Source of the DNA: CAZUYC01 sp964624475
Lineage (GTDB): Bacteria > Myxococcota_A > UBA9160 > SMWR01
Direction of reading: 5' to 3'
Length of the DNA stretch: 64,000 nt
Assembly: GCA_964624475.1 (NCBI GenBank)
Contig: CAZUYC010000013.1
Span: 1-64,000, forward strand
The notes under the pieces: model-generated
Databases searched by the model: none
What the model saw: the letters and a program-made list of their open reading frames with translations, nothing else
Told to the model about the DNA's origin: nothing
In this document: positions 1 to 8,560 of the stretch, piece by piece
How the letters are laid out: every line of letters begins with the position of its first letter
How positions within the stretch are numbered: position 1 is the stretch's first letter
Program-made: the position numbers and the translations under genes

Positions 1-167
1 GCTCGATGGACTCCGCTCGGCTACGCCTTGCTGCGCGGCCGGGCTCGATGGACTCCGCTCGGCTACGCCTCGCTGCGCGGCCGGGCTCGATGGACTCCGC
101 TCGGCTACGCCTTGCTGCGCGGCCGGGCTCGATGGACTCCGCTCGGCTACGCCTCGCTGCGCGGCCG
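1..167 (+). repeat. Tandem array, four 42-bp units
   Basis: Four head-to-tail copies (1-42, 43-84, 85-126, 127-167) that differ almost only by CCTTG in copies 1 and 3 versus CCTCG in copies 2 and 4. The array may continue left of the window. Each unit carries one ATG and no stop in that frame, so a 14-residue peptide repeat (MDSARLRLAARPGS) stays open into the gene that begins at 276. The unit core CTCCGCTCGGCTACGCCTCG recurs with small changes near 34.9, 44.25, 49.2 and 50.2 kb. I treat it as a non-coding repeat because the 276 start has its own ribosome binding site and the repeat peptide resembles no known signal sequence. Confidence 0.9.
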
Positions 168-222
168 CTTCGCGGCCTTGCGCGGCCTTGCGCGGTCCTT
201 GCGCGGTCCTTGCGCGACCTTG
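168..222 (+). repeat. Short 10-11 bp tandem repeat (CTTGCGCGGTC)
   Basis: Directly after the 42-bp array come about four degenerate copies of a 10-11 bp word of the type CTTGCGCGGTC. It looks like slippage decay at the edge of the larger array. No function is visible. Confidence 0.7.
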
Positions 223-275
223 TCTCAAGCCGGCCCGCTCGCGCTCCGATCCGACGGGGGGAGGATCGCCCGGGC

Positions 276-1013
276 ATGCCGGTCGGCGCGATCGTCGGAC
301 TCGCCGCCTTCGTGGGGCTCAGCCTCGCGCTCGGCGTCCGCCTGTGTCGGCTCGCGCGCCGCAGCGGGGGCCTTCCCGAGTACGCCCTCGCCGTGGCGTT
401 CTTCTTCTCCGGAGGGATCGGGGCGGCGCTCCAGGCGGTGAAGCCCCTGGGCCTCGGCTCGCCGGAGTTCCAGTCCGCCGCGTGGGCCTGCGTGCGGGCG
501 AGCATCGACCTCGGCATCGGCTGCCAGGTGCTCTTCACCTGGCACGTCTTCCGACCGCGCTCGCCTCGAGCCGCCGCGGCGTTCTTCGGCTTCGCCGCGG
601 CGGCGGTCGCGATCCTCGCCGGCTACGCCGCAGCCGGGGCGCTCGGCGACCCGCTCTATCGCGGGCGCTGGTTCTGGATCGAGGCCGCGCTCCACCTGCT
701 GGCCCTGGCGTGGGCCGCCGTCGAGCCGCTGCACTACCACGCTCGCATGATCCGCCGGCTGCGCCTCGGGCTCGCCGACCCGGTCGTCGCCAACCGCTTC
801 CTCGTCTGGGGCGTCGCCGTCGGCGCGGCGCTCGGCGCCGTCGCCGTGCCCGTCGCCTTCGAGGCCCTGGGCCTCGCGAACGAAAGCGGCCTCCTGGCGG
901 GGATCACGGCGGGCTTCGCGCTCGTCTCGGCGCTCGGCTACGCGCTCACCTTCTTCCCCCCGCCCGCCTACCGCCGCCTGCTCGCGCGCCTCGCCCCGGC
1001 GCCCGTCTCGTAG
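276..1013 (+). CDS. Hypothetical polytopic membrane protein
   Basis: A 245-residue protein with about seven hydrophobic segments spread along its length, short loops, and an Arg-rich loop (ARMIRRLRLG, about residue 160). I recognise no catalytic motif and cannot name the family. The ATG at 276 is chosen because a GGGGGAGG-like ribosome binding site lies about 10 bases upstream and the first membrane segment begins at once; the frame is also open leftward through the tandem repeat. It stands alone and converges on the glycosyltransferase gene that ends at 1040. Function unknown. Confidence 0.7.
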   Translation: MPVGAIVGLAAFVGLSLALGVRLCRLARRSGGLPEYALAVAFFFSGGIGAALQAVKPLGLGSPEFQSAAWACVRASIDLGIGCQVLFTWHVFRPRSPRAAAAFFGFAAAAVAILAGYAAAGALGDPLYRGRWFWIEAALHLLALAWAAVEPLHYHARMIRRLRLGLADPVVANRFLVWGVAVGAALGAVAVPVAFEALGLANESGLLAGITAGFALVSALGYALTFFPPPAYRRLLARLAPAPVS

Positions 1014-1039
1014 CGAGAGGCGACCCCGCCGCGCTAGCG

Positions 1040-2557
1040 CTAGCGCACGAACATCCGCACGCGGTAGCGCCCGTTGGACGACGCGGTCCACACCGGGGTG
1101 TAGCCCTCCGGAATCAGCCCGGGCGGAGGCTCGCCGCGCCAGAAGACCGCATCTGGGTCCACGGAGCGCACGGCGCGCGCCGCGGCGGCGGCCGACGACT
1201 CCGTCGGCCCCAGCCGGTACCTCCCATGCGCGGCCGCGTTCCAGTAGATGAACGGCAGCGGGTTGGTCCAGCGCAGCAGGAAGAGCAGCTCCGAGCTTCC
1301 GAGAAAGACGGCCCGCCGGCCGCGCAGGCGGTCCGCGACCTGCTCGGCGACCTCGCGCTGGTCTGTGAGGGTCACTCCCGCCGGGGCATCGGGGGTCGCG
1401 ATCACGAGCAGCGGGCGCAGCGGCCCGGGCCGGGCCGCGAGGGCCGCGAGCGCGACGGCTCCCAGGGCGAGCGCCCGCCGGCGAGCCGTGGCCTCGGCCG
1501 GGAGCCGGCGTAGGACGCTCCGGTAGGCGCCGATCCACACGAGCGAGAGGCCGAAGACCGCGCCCTGGAGGAGGGCGAAGAGATCCCCGTACCACTGGAA
1601 GTCGATCAAGCAGAACGCCGCGATGCCGACGTGGTGCACGGTCAGGGGGATCAGGAGCCGCATGCGATCCGACCCCCGCGCGCGCTGGAGCCACCAGGGG
1701 AGGGTCGCGAGCCCGAGCAGCCCCATCGCGACGAGCCACTCCTGCTCCCCGCACATGCGCGTCACCGCCCGCTCGATGCGCCAGAGCCGGTCCGCGAACC
1801 CCGCGTCCGCCTGGTGCGCCGCTGCCCGGGAGAGCGACGAGAGCACGAGCTGGCGCCACGCCTCGCCGAGCCCGCCGCCCGCCGCGAGCCAGAGCGCGAA
1901 CGGGACGGCGCCCGCGAGCCCGCCGAGCGCGACTTGCGCGAGCGCGCGGGCGCGCGCCGCGCTCAGCGAGGCCGCCAGCACGAGGCCGGCTCCGACGAAG
2001 GCCCCGATCTGCCAGTCGAGGGCCGCCAGCGCCGCGCACAGGCCGGCCGCGAACCAGCGGCGGTCCTGCGCGAGCAGGGCCGCAGCCGTCGCGAGCACGG
2101 ACATCAGGAGCTTCGGCAGCGGCCCGATGGCGGGGAGCGCACCGATCAGGCCGAACGAGAGGTAGGCGAGCAGCGCCAGGAACCCGCAGACGGAGCTCCC
2201 GCCGCCGAGCCGGCGTCCCGTCCAGAAGAGGAGCATCCCTCCCAGCGTGCAGAGGGCGAGCTCGCCGGCGCGGATCATCGCGAGAGGATCCATGCCCAGG
2301 GCGGCAGCGGCGGAGTAGAGGACGGCGCCCACCACGCTGGCGAGCTGCGTCTTCGGATCGAAGAGCTGGAGGTAGGGAAGATCTCCCTCCGCGATGCGCC
2401 AGGCGAAGTAGAGGAAGTACCGGACGTCGGTCGCGATCGGCTGCTCGGCGTCGTAGAAGCTCGCGAAGTGCAGCGAGGCGAGGCCGAGGGCGACCCCATC
2501 GGGAGCCCGACGGCGGAGCCAGGCGGCGGGGAAGACGGGCGCGCGACCCGTGATCAC
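1040..2557 (-). CDS. GT-C type membrane glycosyltransferase-like protein
   Basis: A 505-residue protein with about ten hydrophobic segments and a soluble C-terminal domain of roughly 130 residues, the general plan of ArnT/PMT-type transferases, which use polyprenyl-phosphate sugars on the periplasmic face. The first periplasmic loop has an acidic start (ATDVRYFLYFAWRIAEGDLP) followed by FDPKTQ, which fits the GT39-like superfamily loosely. The start is a GTG whose GTGA overlaps the stop of the upstream gene, so the two are translationally coupled. Acceptor and donor cannot be read from sequence. Confidence 0.7.
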   Translation of the reverse strand: MITGRAPVFPAAWLRRRAPDGVALGLASLHFASFYDAEQPIATDVRYFLYFAWRIAEGDLPYLQLFDPKTQLASVVGAVLYSAAAALGMDPLAMIRAGELALCTLGGMLLFWTGRRLGGGSSVCGFLALLAYLSFGLIGALPAIGPLPKLLMSVLATAAALLAQDRRWFAAGLCAALAALDWQIGAFVGAGLVLAASLSAARARALAQVALGGLAGAVPFALWLAAGGGLGEAWRQLVLSSLSRAAAHQADAGFADRLWRIERAVTRMCGEQEWLVAMGLLGLATLPWWLQRARGSDRMRLLIPLTVHHVGIAAFCLIDFQWYGDLFALLQGAVFGLSLVWIGAYRSVLRRLPAEATARRRALALGAVALAALAARPGPLRPLLVIATPDAPAGVTLTDQREVAEQVADRLRGRRAVFLGSSELLFLLRWTNPLPFIYWNAAAHGRYRLGPTESSAAAAARAVRSVDPDAVFWRGEPPPGLIPEGYTPVWTASSNGRYRVRMFVR

Positions 2558-4131
2558 TCGCCCGCGCCTCGACGCGATGAGAGATCCCAGAGCAGCGCCG
2601 GCCCGACCGGCTCGCCCGCGCCGTAGCGCTCCTCGAAGTAGGGGATCAGCTCCCGCTCGCGGGGGACGGCCGGCCAGAGGACGACGCGATCCACGGCATT
2701 GCGTTCGATCGCGGCGGCGGCGGCGGTCCTGGGATCCGTGGAGCGCGCGATCGGCAGATAGAGGCTGTACACGGGGCGACCGAGATACACGGCGTAGTTG
2801 AAGCCGAGCGCCGTGGCGAGGCGCGCGTGCTCCGGAACCCGCTCCGAGATGACGCTGGCGAGGGCGGTGAAGTCGCGGTGCGTGCGCTCCGCCTCCTCCC
2901 AGCCGCGGCGCGGATGGAAGTCGATCGCCACGAGTGCGACGAGGAGCGCGCCCGCGCCGAGCGCTCCTGCCCGGGCGCCGGCGAGCCGGCCGATCGCGTC
3001 GCGAACGCCCTCGGCGGCGGCCGGGAGCGCGAGCGCGTAGACCGGCAGGAGCAGACGGTCGCCGAAGCCGAAGTAGACGAGCACGAGCCCGAGCGTGCCC
3101 CAGACGAAGAGCTCGGCGGGCTCGCGGCGCAGGACGAGGGCGCGCAGCGAGGCGGCGAGGAGCAGCGCCGCCACGAGCACGCGCCCGGCGAGATCGGTGG
3201 CGCGGGGCACGCGCTCGCCCCGGGTCTCGCTTTGGAGGCGGCTCCCGAGCACGTCGGCGACCTGGAGGGCGCGCAGCGGCATGCGCCGCGCGATCTCGAG
3301 TGCTCCCAGGCGGCGCGACTCCGGGTCTGCGGGGTCTTCGTGCCACATTGCGGTGCCGTAGGAGTGCAGCCGGGTCTGGTCCACCGCGAACGCGGGCCGG
3401 ACGGCGGCGTCGCGGAGCATCCAGGGCAGGAGCACGATCGCCGCGCAGGCCACGGGCAGCGCACAGCGGAGGGCGACCCGACGGGCCCACCCGTCCGGCG
3501 CGGCTTCGCGGCGCGCGCCCCCCAGGCGTGCCAGCACGATCGCGGGCAGGAGCAGGAGCAGCGCCGTCCGCAGGTAGGCCGCGGCACCGAGCGCGACCCC
3601 GAGGAGGATCTCGCGCGCCACACCGGGGCGGCGCGAGGCGAAGCGCTCGAGCAGCAGGCACGCGAGCAGGGCAGCGAGCCCGGGGACGTCGGAGAGGACC
3701 TCGTTCGAGAGGCGGCGGAAGCCCGGGTTGAGCCACAGCGCCGCCGCGACCAGGGCGGCGAGCGGGGCGCCGAGACGCGGTCTTGCGAACGCGTAGAGCA
3801 GGAGCACCCCGGCGAGCCCGCAGAGCGCGACGAGGAGGTTCAAGGCGTGGAAGTCGAGACCGCGCACCGCGAGCACGGGGGCGAGGAGCAGCGAGAAGCC
3901 CGGCGGCCGCACGACGAAGGGCTCGCCGAGGTAGGTGTAGCCCGCGCCCGCGAGCAGCGCCTGCGCGGTCGCGATGTAGAGCGAGGCGTCGCCGCTCGGC
4001 GCGTACCACGGGTGCACGAGCAGGGGCAGACTCGCGAGGAGACACGTCGCGAGCAGCGGAAGGGCGAGCCGGTCGGCTCGCGACCCGGGCCGCGCTCGTG
4101 CAGCGGACGGACCGGGCCCGGCGGGCGTCAT
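2554..4131 (-). CDS. GT39/ArnT-like membrane glycosyltransferase
   Basis: A 525-residue polytopic protein. After the first membrane segment comes a typical GT-C loop: SGDASLYIATAQALLAGAGY, then the RPPG motif (about residue 95), as in PMT/ArnT-like enzymes that transfer sugars from polyprenyl phosphate outside the inner membrane. Many further membrane helices follow, then a C-terminal globular end. It is the first gene of a two-gene minus-strand operon with the coupled gene at 1040-2557 and is divergent from the operon that begins at 4208, with 76 bp between them. The specific substrate is unknown. Confidence 0.78.
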   Translation of the reverse strand: MTPAGPGPSAARARPGSRADRLALPLLATCLLASLPLLVHPWYAPSGDASLYIATAQALLAGAGYTYLGEPFVVRPPGFSLLLAPVLAVRGLDFHALNLLVALCGLAGVLLLYAFARPRLGAPLAALVAAALWLNPGFRRLSNEVLSDVPGLAALLACLLLERFASRRPGVAREILLGVALGAAAYLRTALLLLLPAIVLARLGGARREAAPDGWARRVALRCALPVACAAIVLLPWMLRDAAVRPAFAVDQTRLHSYGTAMWHEDPADPESRRLGALEIARRMPLRALQVADVLGSRLQSETRGERVPRATDLAGRVLVAALLLAASLRALVLRREPAELFVWGTLGLVLVYFGFGDRLLLPVYALALPAAAEGVRDAIGRLAGARAGALGAGALLVALVAIDFHPRRGWEEAERTHRDFTALASVISERVPEHARLATALGFNYAVYLGRPVYSLYLPIARSTDPRTAAAAAIERNAVDRVVLWPAVPRERELIPYFEERYGAGEPVGPALLWDLSSRRGAGE

Positions 4132-4207
4132 CGCCGCGTCCTCGCCCGCGCCATGTCGTCACTCTAGCCGACCGAGCGATGCCGAGAGGCGCCGAGCTCC
4201 GGCTACG

Positions 4208-5596
4208 ATGCCGGATGGGATGTTCGAGCAGCCCCCGCCGGAAGTCTCCGAGGGGAGTTGTTTGCCGTCTCGCACCGCGCAGGGTCCGAGCGGGCGGGAG
4301 CTTCGGGTCGCTGCCGCGGCGTGCGCGCTCTTCGGCATCCTCCTCTTCGCCCGGCTCTCGAACGGACCCCTTCTCGTTCCGAACGAGGGGAGACAGGCCA
4401 TGCTCGCCGCGACCTCCCTGCTCGAGGGACACGGCCTCGAGGTGCGGCCGGGGAAGCCCTTCGCGAACTACGGCCCGCTCTACCCGACCCTGCTCGCGGT
4501 GCTGCAGGTTGCGGGTCTGGAGGTGATCGAGGCGGTCTACCTCCTCAACTGCACGACCTTCGCCCTCACGATCTTCGCGCTCTACCTATTGTGCCGTCGC
4601 ATGGACCTCGGCGTCGCCTGGGCGGCCGGGGCGGGGGCCTTCTTCGCGCTCACGGCACCCGCGCACTACCTGTTGCGCGCCGCGCGACCCGATCCGATCC
4701 TGATCGCCTGCTCGATCTTCGCGGTCGCGTCGGCGGTCGCCTACGCGCGCGAACGCAGCTCACGGGCCCTCTTCGCCATGGCGCTCACCTGCGCGGTGGC
4801 GACGAGCGCGCGCTACGTGGCCGTCTTCACGATCCTGCCCGTGATCGGGCTCGCGGTCCTGCTCCTCGCCGGCCCCCCGCCCGCGAGGCGCCTCGCCGAG
4901 GCGCTCCGCTTCGCGGCTCTCGCCGCGGCTCCGAGCGCGCTCTGGCTGGCTCGGAACGCCTGGATCGCGGGCCACCCGCTCGGCATGTCGCGCACCGCCG
5001 AGCGCCGCAACGCCCTCGACCTCGGCCTCGCCGAGAACGCCCTGGCCCTGCTGCGGACGGTGGCGACCGACCTGTTCAGCCCCGAGGCCTTGGGGGTGCG
5101 GAGGGTGATCTACGGCGAGATCCCGCTGGAGCACCCCCGCCTCGTCGCGGTGTCGGTCACGGCCTTCCTGGCTCTCGCTGCGACCGCGGCGATCCTGGCG
5201 CGCGGCGGGCTCCGGCGAGAGGTCGGGCTCGAGCTCCGGTCGCGCGGCAGCGCAGGGCTAGGACTCCTCCTCCTGGCGTCATTCGAGATCGAGTACTCCC
5301 TGGCGCTGGTCGTGCTCTGGACGGTGGGCAACAACGATCCCATCCACACGCGCTTCGCCGCTCCGCTCTACGCGCCGGCGGTGGCGATCGGGTGCGCGCT
5401 GGCGGCGCTCGCCTGGCGGGCGCGGCCCTCGCGGCTCGCAGCGCTCGCGATGGTCTCGGCCCTGCTGCTGCTCGTGGTGCCCAACGCGCTGCGCACGGCA
5501 CGACTCCTCGGCGCGGACCCGGGCCCGAGGCTGCTCGAGGTGACGGGCCGCACGGGGAAGGTATTCTGGCAGCAGCGCGCCGACTGGCGCGACTGA
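4208..5596 (+). CDS. GT-C type membrane glycosyltransferase
   Basis: A 462-residue polytopic protein with a cytoplasmic N-terminus of about 30 residues. The first periplasmic loop reads VPNEGRQAMLAATSLLEGHG followed by YGPLYP, the place where PMT/ArnT-like enzymes carry their DE and PPG motifs; here the acidic residue is the E of NEGR. It is the first gene of an eight-gene plus-strand operon; the next gene begins 50 bp downstream. The ATG at 4208 is used; a second in-frame ATG lies 12 bases later. A role in transfer of a lipid-linked sugar is inferred from fold only. Confidence 0.72.
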   Translation: MPDGMFEQPPPEVSEGSCLPSRTAQGPSGRELRVAAAACALFGILLFARLSNGPLLVPNEGRQAMLAATSLLEGHGLEVRPGKPFANYGPLYPTLLAVLQVAGLEVIEAVYLLNCTTFALTIFALYLLCRRMDLGVAWAAGAGAFFALTAPAHYLLRAARPDPILIACSIFAVASAVAYARERSSRALFAMALTCAVATSARYVAVFTILPVIGLAVLLLAGPPPARRLAEALRFAALAAAPSALWLARNAWIAGHPLGMSRTAERRNALDLGLAENALALLRTVATDLFSPEALGVRRVIYGEIPLEHPRLVAVSVTAFLALAATAAILARGGLRREVGLELRSRGSAGLGLLLLASFEIEYSLALVVLWTVGNNDPIHTRFAAPLYAPAVAIGCALAALAWRARPSRLAALAMVSALLLLVVPNALRTARLLGADPGPRLLEVTGRTGKVFWQQRADWRD

Positions 5597-5646
5597 CCCC
5601 CGTCGCCGTCGTGGTCGCGAGGAGCCGCGAGGAGGGATGGCCCGAG

Positions 5647-7083
5647 ATGCCGGGACAGCGCGCCCTCCTGGCGGCCCTGACCGCGGCGATAGGCCTCGCC
5701 GGGCTCGCCGCCCTGTCGCTCGCCGGCTGCCGGCGGAGCGAGTCGCAACCGAGCATCCTGCTCGTCACGGTGGACACGCTCCGCGCCGATGCCCTCGGCG
5801 CGTACGGCGCCCGGCCGTCGCCGACGCCGCGGCTCGACCGCCTCGCCGCGGAGTCCACGGTCTTCGAGCGCGCGGCCGTCCCGATGCCCCTCACGCGCCC
5901 CTCCCACTTCTCGATCCTCACCTCGCGCTACCCGAGGGAGCACGGCGTCGTCAACAACCGGATCGCGCTCCCGGAGTCGGAGCGGACACTGACGGAGATC
6001 CTGGCCGAGCACGGCTACCGGACGGCTGCCTTCGTGGGGGTGAGCCTGCTGGCCCGTGGATCCGGTTTCGAGCAGGGCTTCGGGACGATCGGCGGTCCCG
6101 GCGACGGGGCGCGGGAGCGGCCCGCGGCCGAGGTGGTCGCGGAGGCGCTCGCCTGGCTCGGGTCGCTCGAAGCCGACGAGGCCTTCTTCCTCTGGGTCCA
6201 CCTCTTCGAGCCACACAGCCCCTATGCCCCCCCGCCCGCGTACCGGCTGGACGTCGATCCGGAGCTCGCCAGCAGTCTGCCGAGCGTCGCCTGGGAGGAC
6301 GTCTTCCGCGCGTCACAGGAGAACGGCGGAGACGTTCCCCGGCGCGTCCTCGAGCACGCCAAGGCGCTCTATCGTGGCGAGGTTGCGTTCGTCGATCACT
6401 GGATGGGCGCGCTCCTGGATGGCGTCGCGGCGCGATCCGGAGGTCTCGACGACGTGATCGTCGTGTTCACGGCCGACCACGGCGAGTGCTTCGAGAACGG
6501 CGTCTTCTTCGAGCACGCCACCTGTCTCGGCGAGCCCGCGATCCGCGTGCCGCTCATGGTCCGCGATCCGAAACGCTTCCCGCCGAGCCGGCGGGTGGTC
6601 GCCCAGACCAGCACGCTCGACATCGCGCCGACGCTGCTCGCGGCGGCGGGGATCGAAGCGCCCTCCGGCTGGTCCGGGCGCCCGCTCTCCGCGGCCGAGG
6701 GCGCCGAGCGGCGCTACGTGCTCGTGCAGTACCCCTACTACCAGCCGAGGGAGCGCCGCCTCAAGCGGCTCGGCGCGATCAAGATGGTCGCGGGCGAGCG
6801 CACCAGCCCCGTGCTGGTGGCGACGGAGAAGCTCGGGCTCGTCGGGAACGACTGGACCTACCTGCGCGCGCGAGGCCCCGAGGGCGTGAGCGAGGAGCTC
6901 TACCCCGCGTGGGGCCGGGGGGACGAGAGCGTGGACGTGGCGGCGGCGCAGGCCGCCGAGCGTGAGCGAGTCGCCGCCCTCCTCGACGAGGCGCTGCGAG
7001 CGCACCCGCTCCGGCTGATCGACGCCGGGAGGGTGAGCCCCGAGCTGCGCGAGACGCTGCGTGCCCTGGGCTACGTCGAGTAG
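5647..7083 (+). CDS. Sulfatase-like lipoprotein, Thr-nucleophile type
   Basis: A 478-residue exported lipoprotein: hydrophobic N-terminus ending in a lipobox (LSLAGC, Cys28), then the alkaline-phosphatase superfamily core. Asp43 in TVDTLRAD is the first metal ligand and TADHGE near residue 278 supplies the Asp/His pair. In place of the sulfatase Cys-X-Pro-Ser-Arg the protein has T-R-P-S-H (Thr83), so formylglycine cannot form. Thr is the nucleophile in relatives such as LtaS, EptA and nucleotide phosphodiesterases, so a phospho-transferase or phosphodiesterase activity is as likely as sulfatase. It ends in LRALGYVE. The ATG has a GGAGGGA ribosome site about 10 bases upstream. Confidence 0.8.
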   Translation: MPGQRALLAALTAAIGLAGLAALSLAGCRRSESQPSILLVTVDTLRADALGAYGARPSPTPRLDRLAAESTVFERAAVPMPLTRPSHFSILTSRYPREHGVVNNRIALPESERTLTEILAEHGYRTAAFVGVSLLARGSGFEQGFGTIGGPGDGARERPAAEVVAEALAWLGSLEADEAFFLWVHLFEPHSPYAPPPAYRLDVDPELASSLPSVAWEDVFRASQENGGDVPRRVLEHAKALYRGEVAFVDHWMGALLDGVAARSGGLDDVIVVFTADHGECFENGVFFEHATCLGEPAIRVPLMVRDPKRFPPSRRVVAQTSTLDIAPTLLAAAGIEAPSGWSGRPLSAAEGAERRYVLVQYPYYQPRERRLKRLGAIKMVAGERTSPVLVATEKLGLVGNDWTYLRARGPEGVSEELYPAWGRGDESVDVAAAQAAERERVAALLDEALRAHPLRLIDAGRVSPELRETLRALGYVE

Positions 7084-8551
7084 CCGGCGCCGACGCCGCG
7101 GCTCGCGCGGCGCGGCGGCCCGGCTGCTGGCGCTGGCCGCCCTCGCCTGCTCGCCGGAGCCGGATCGCCCGAGCTTCGTCGTGGTCTCGGTGGACACGCT
7201 GCGCGCCGACCATCTCGGAGCCTATGGCTATCCCCGCGACACCTCGCCGCGGATCGACCGCTTCGCCGCCCGCTCGCGCCGCTACGCGAACGCCTTCGCG
7301 CCCACGCCCTGGACGCTCCCCTCGCACGTCGCCCTACTCACCGGCCGCCACCCGCTCGACCTGGGCATCGCCGACCTGCGCAGCGCCATCCCGGACGGCG
7401 TCTCGACCCTCGCGGAGTGGCTCCAAGGCGCGGGCTACGCGACCGCGGCCTTCGTCGACTCGCGCCCGCACGGCTTCGTCGGAGCCGAGCGGGGCTTCGC
7501 CCGGGGCTTCGACGTCTACGAGCACGAGCCGCGGCGCCCGGGTGGCGCCTTCCGCGACGACGCGGCGGCGAGCGTGGACGCGGCGCTCGAATGGCTCGAT
7601 CGCCGCGACCGCGCCCGGCCCTTCCTGCTCTTCCTGCACACGAAGTCCGTGCATTCGAAGCGCTCAAAGCACTGGGCGCTCGACCCGGCCGCGATCCCGG
7701 AGACCGACGCCCCCTACGACAAGCCCGAGCCCTGGCGCAGCCGCTTCCTGCCGGGCGGCCGCACGCGCTTCGCCTGGCACGACCCCGCCGACCCCGCGGT
7801 CTCCGGCACGCGCTACCTCGAGCGCCTGAACGAGCAGCTCGTCTCCGGCGCCCTCGCGCCGGCCGACGTCGGGGCCGAGCGCGTGGCGGAGCTCGTGGCG
7901 CTCTACGACGCGGGGATCGCCTACGTCGACCATCACTTCGGACGCCTGCTCGACGGGCTCGAAGCGCGCGGACTCGACCGGAGCACCGTCGTGGTGCTCA
8001 CCTCGGACCACGGAGAGTCCTTCCTCGACCATCGGCTCTTGTTGCACGTCGAGCTCCGGCCCGAGACGCTCCACGTCCCCTTGATCGTCCACGATCCACA
8101 GGATCGCGCGGGCGCCGTGATCGAAGCCGCGGTGGGGCTCGTCGACGTCGCTCCCACGCTCGCCGCGCGCGCCGGGCTCCCGGTGCCGGAGGGGCTCGCC
8201 GGCGCGGAGCTCCCGAGCGGGGACGGCTCGCCCGGACCCCGGGCGGCCGAGCTCGCCTACTACCATCTCGTGGACGGCTATCTCTACGAGGGATGGTCGC
8301 TGCACGACGGCCCGTGGAAGCTCAGGGTCGAGCGTTGGGGCGGCGAGGCGGAGCCGCGCGCCGCGCTCTTCGACCTCCGCAGCGACCCGGACGAGCGCGC
8401 CCCGCGGACGGACGACCCCGAGCGGCTGCGCGCGATGCGCGCGGCCCTGGAGGCGCGCCGCGCCGCCCGCGCGGGCGCGCCCGCTCGCTCGATCGAGCTC
8501 GGCGCCGAGACCCGCGAGGAGCTGCGCGCCCTCGGCTACGCGACGCAATGA
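7061..8551 (+). CDS. Sulfatase-like lipoprotein, Thr-nucleophile type
   Basis: A 496-residue protein with an Arg-rich N-terminus, a short hydrophobic stretch and a probable lipid-modified Cys30 (LAALACS). The core follows: Asp45 in SVDTLRADHLGAYGYPRDTS, T-L-P-S-H (Thr85) instead of the sulfatase CxPSR, and TSDHGES around residue 311. It ends in LRALGYATQ. The GTG at 7061 lies inside the last codons of the preceding gene (23-base overlap), and no later start keeps the signal sequence, so coupling is likely. It is a close paralogue in layout of the genes at 5647, 14155 and 19189. Confidence 0.78.
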   Translation: MPWATSSSRRRRRGSRGAAARLLALAALACSPEPDRPSFVVVSVDTLRADHLGAYGYPRDTSPRIDRFAARSRRYANAFAPTPWTLPSHVALLTGRHPLDLGIADLRSAIPDGVSTLAEWLQGAGYATAAFVDSRPHGFVGAERGFARGFDVYEHEPRRPGGAFRDDAAASVDAALEWLDRRDRARPFLLFLHTKSVHSKRSKHWALDPAAIPETDAPYDKPEPWRSRFLPGGRTRFAWHDPADPAVSGTRYLERLNEQLVSGALAPADVGAERVAELVALYDAGIAYVDHHFGRLLDGLEARGLDRSTVVVLTSDHGESFLDHRLLLHVELRPETLHVPLIVHDPQDRAGAVIEAAVGLVDVAPTLAARAGLPVPEGLAGAELPSGDGSPGPRAAELAYYHLVDGYLYEGWSLHDGPWKLRVERWGGEAEPRAALFDLRSDPDERAPRTDDPERLRAMRAALEARRAARAGAPARSIELGAETREELRALGYATQ

Positions 8552-8560
8552 TCGAAGGCG

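Noticed and set aside
1..167. CRISPR-like array
   Set aside because: The 42-bp copies are contiguous with no unique spacers, and the same is true of the arrays at 34.9, 49.2 and 56.1 kb. No cas gene is present.
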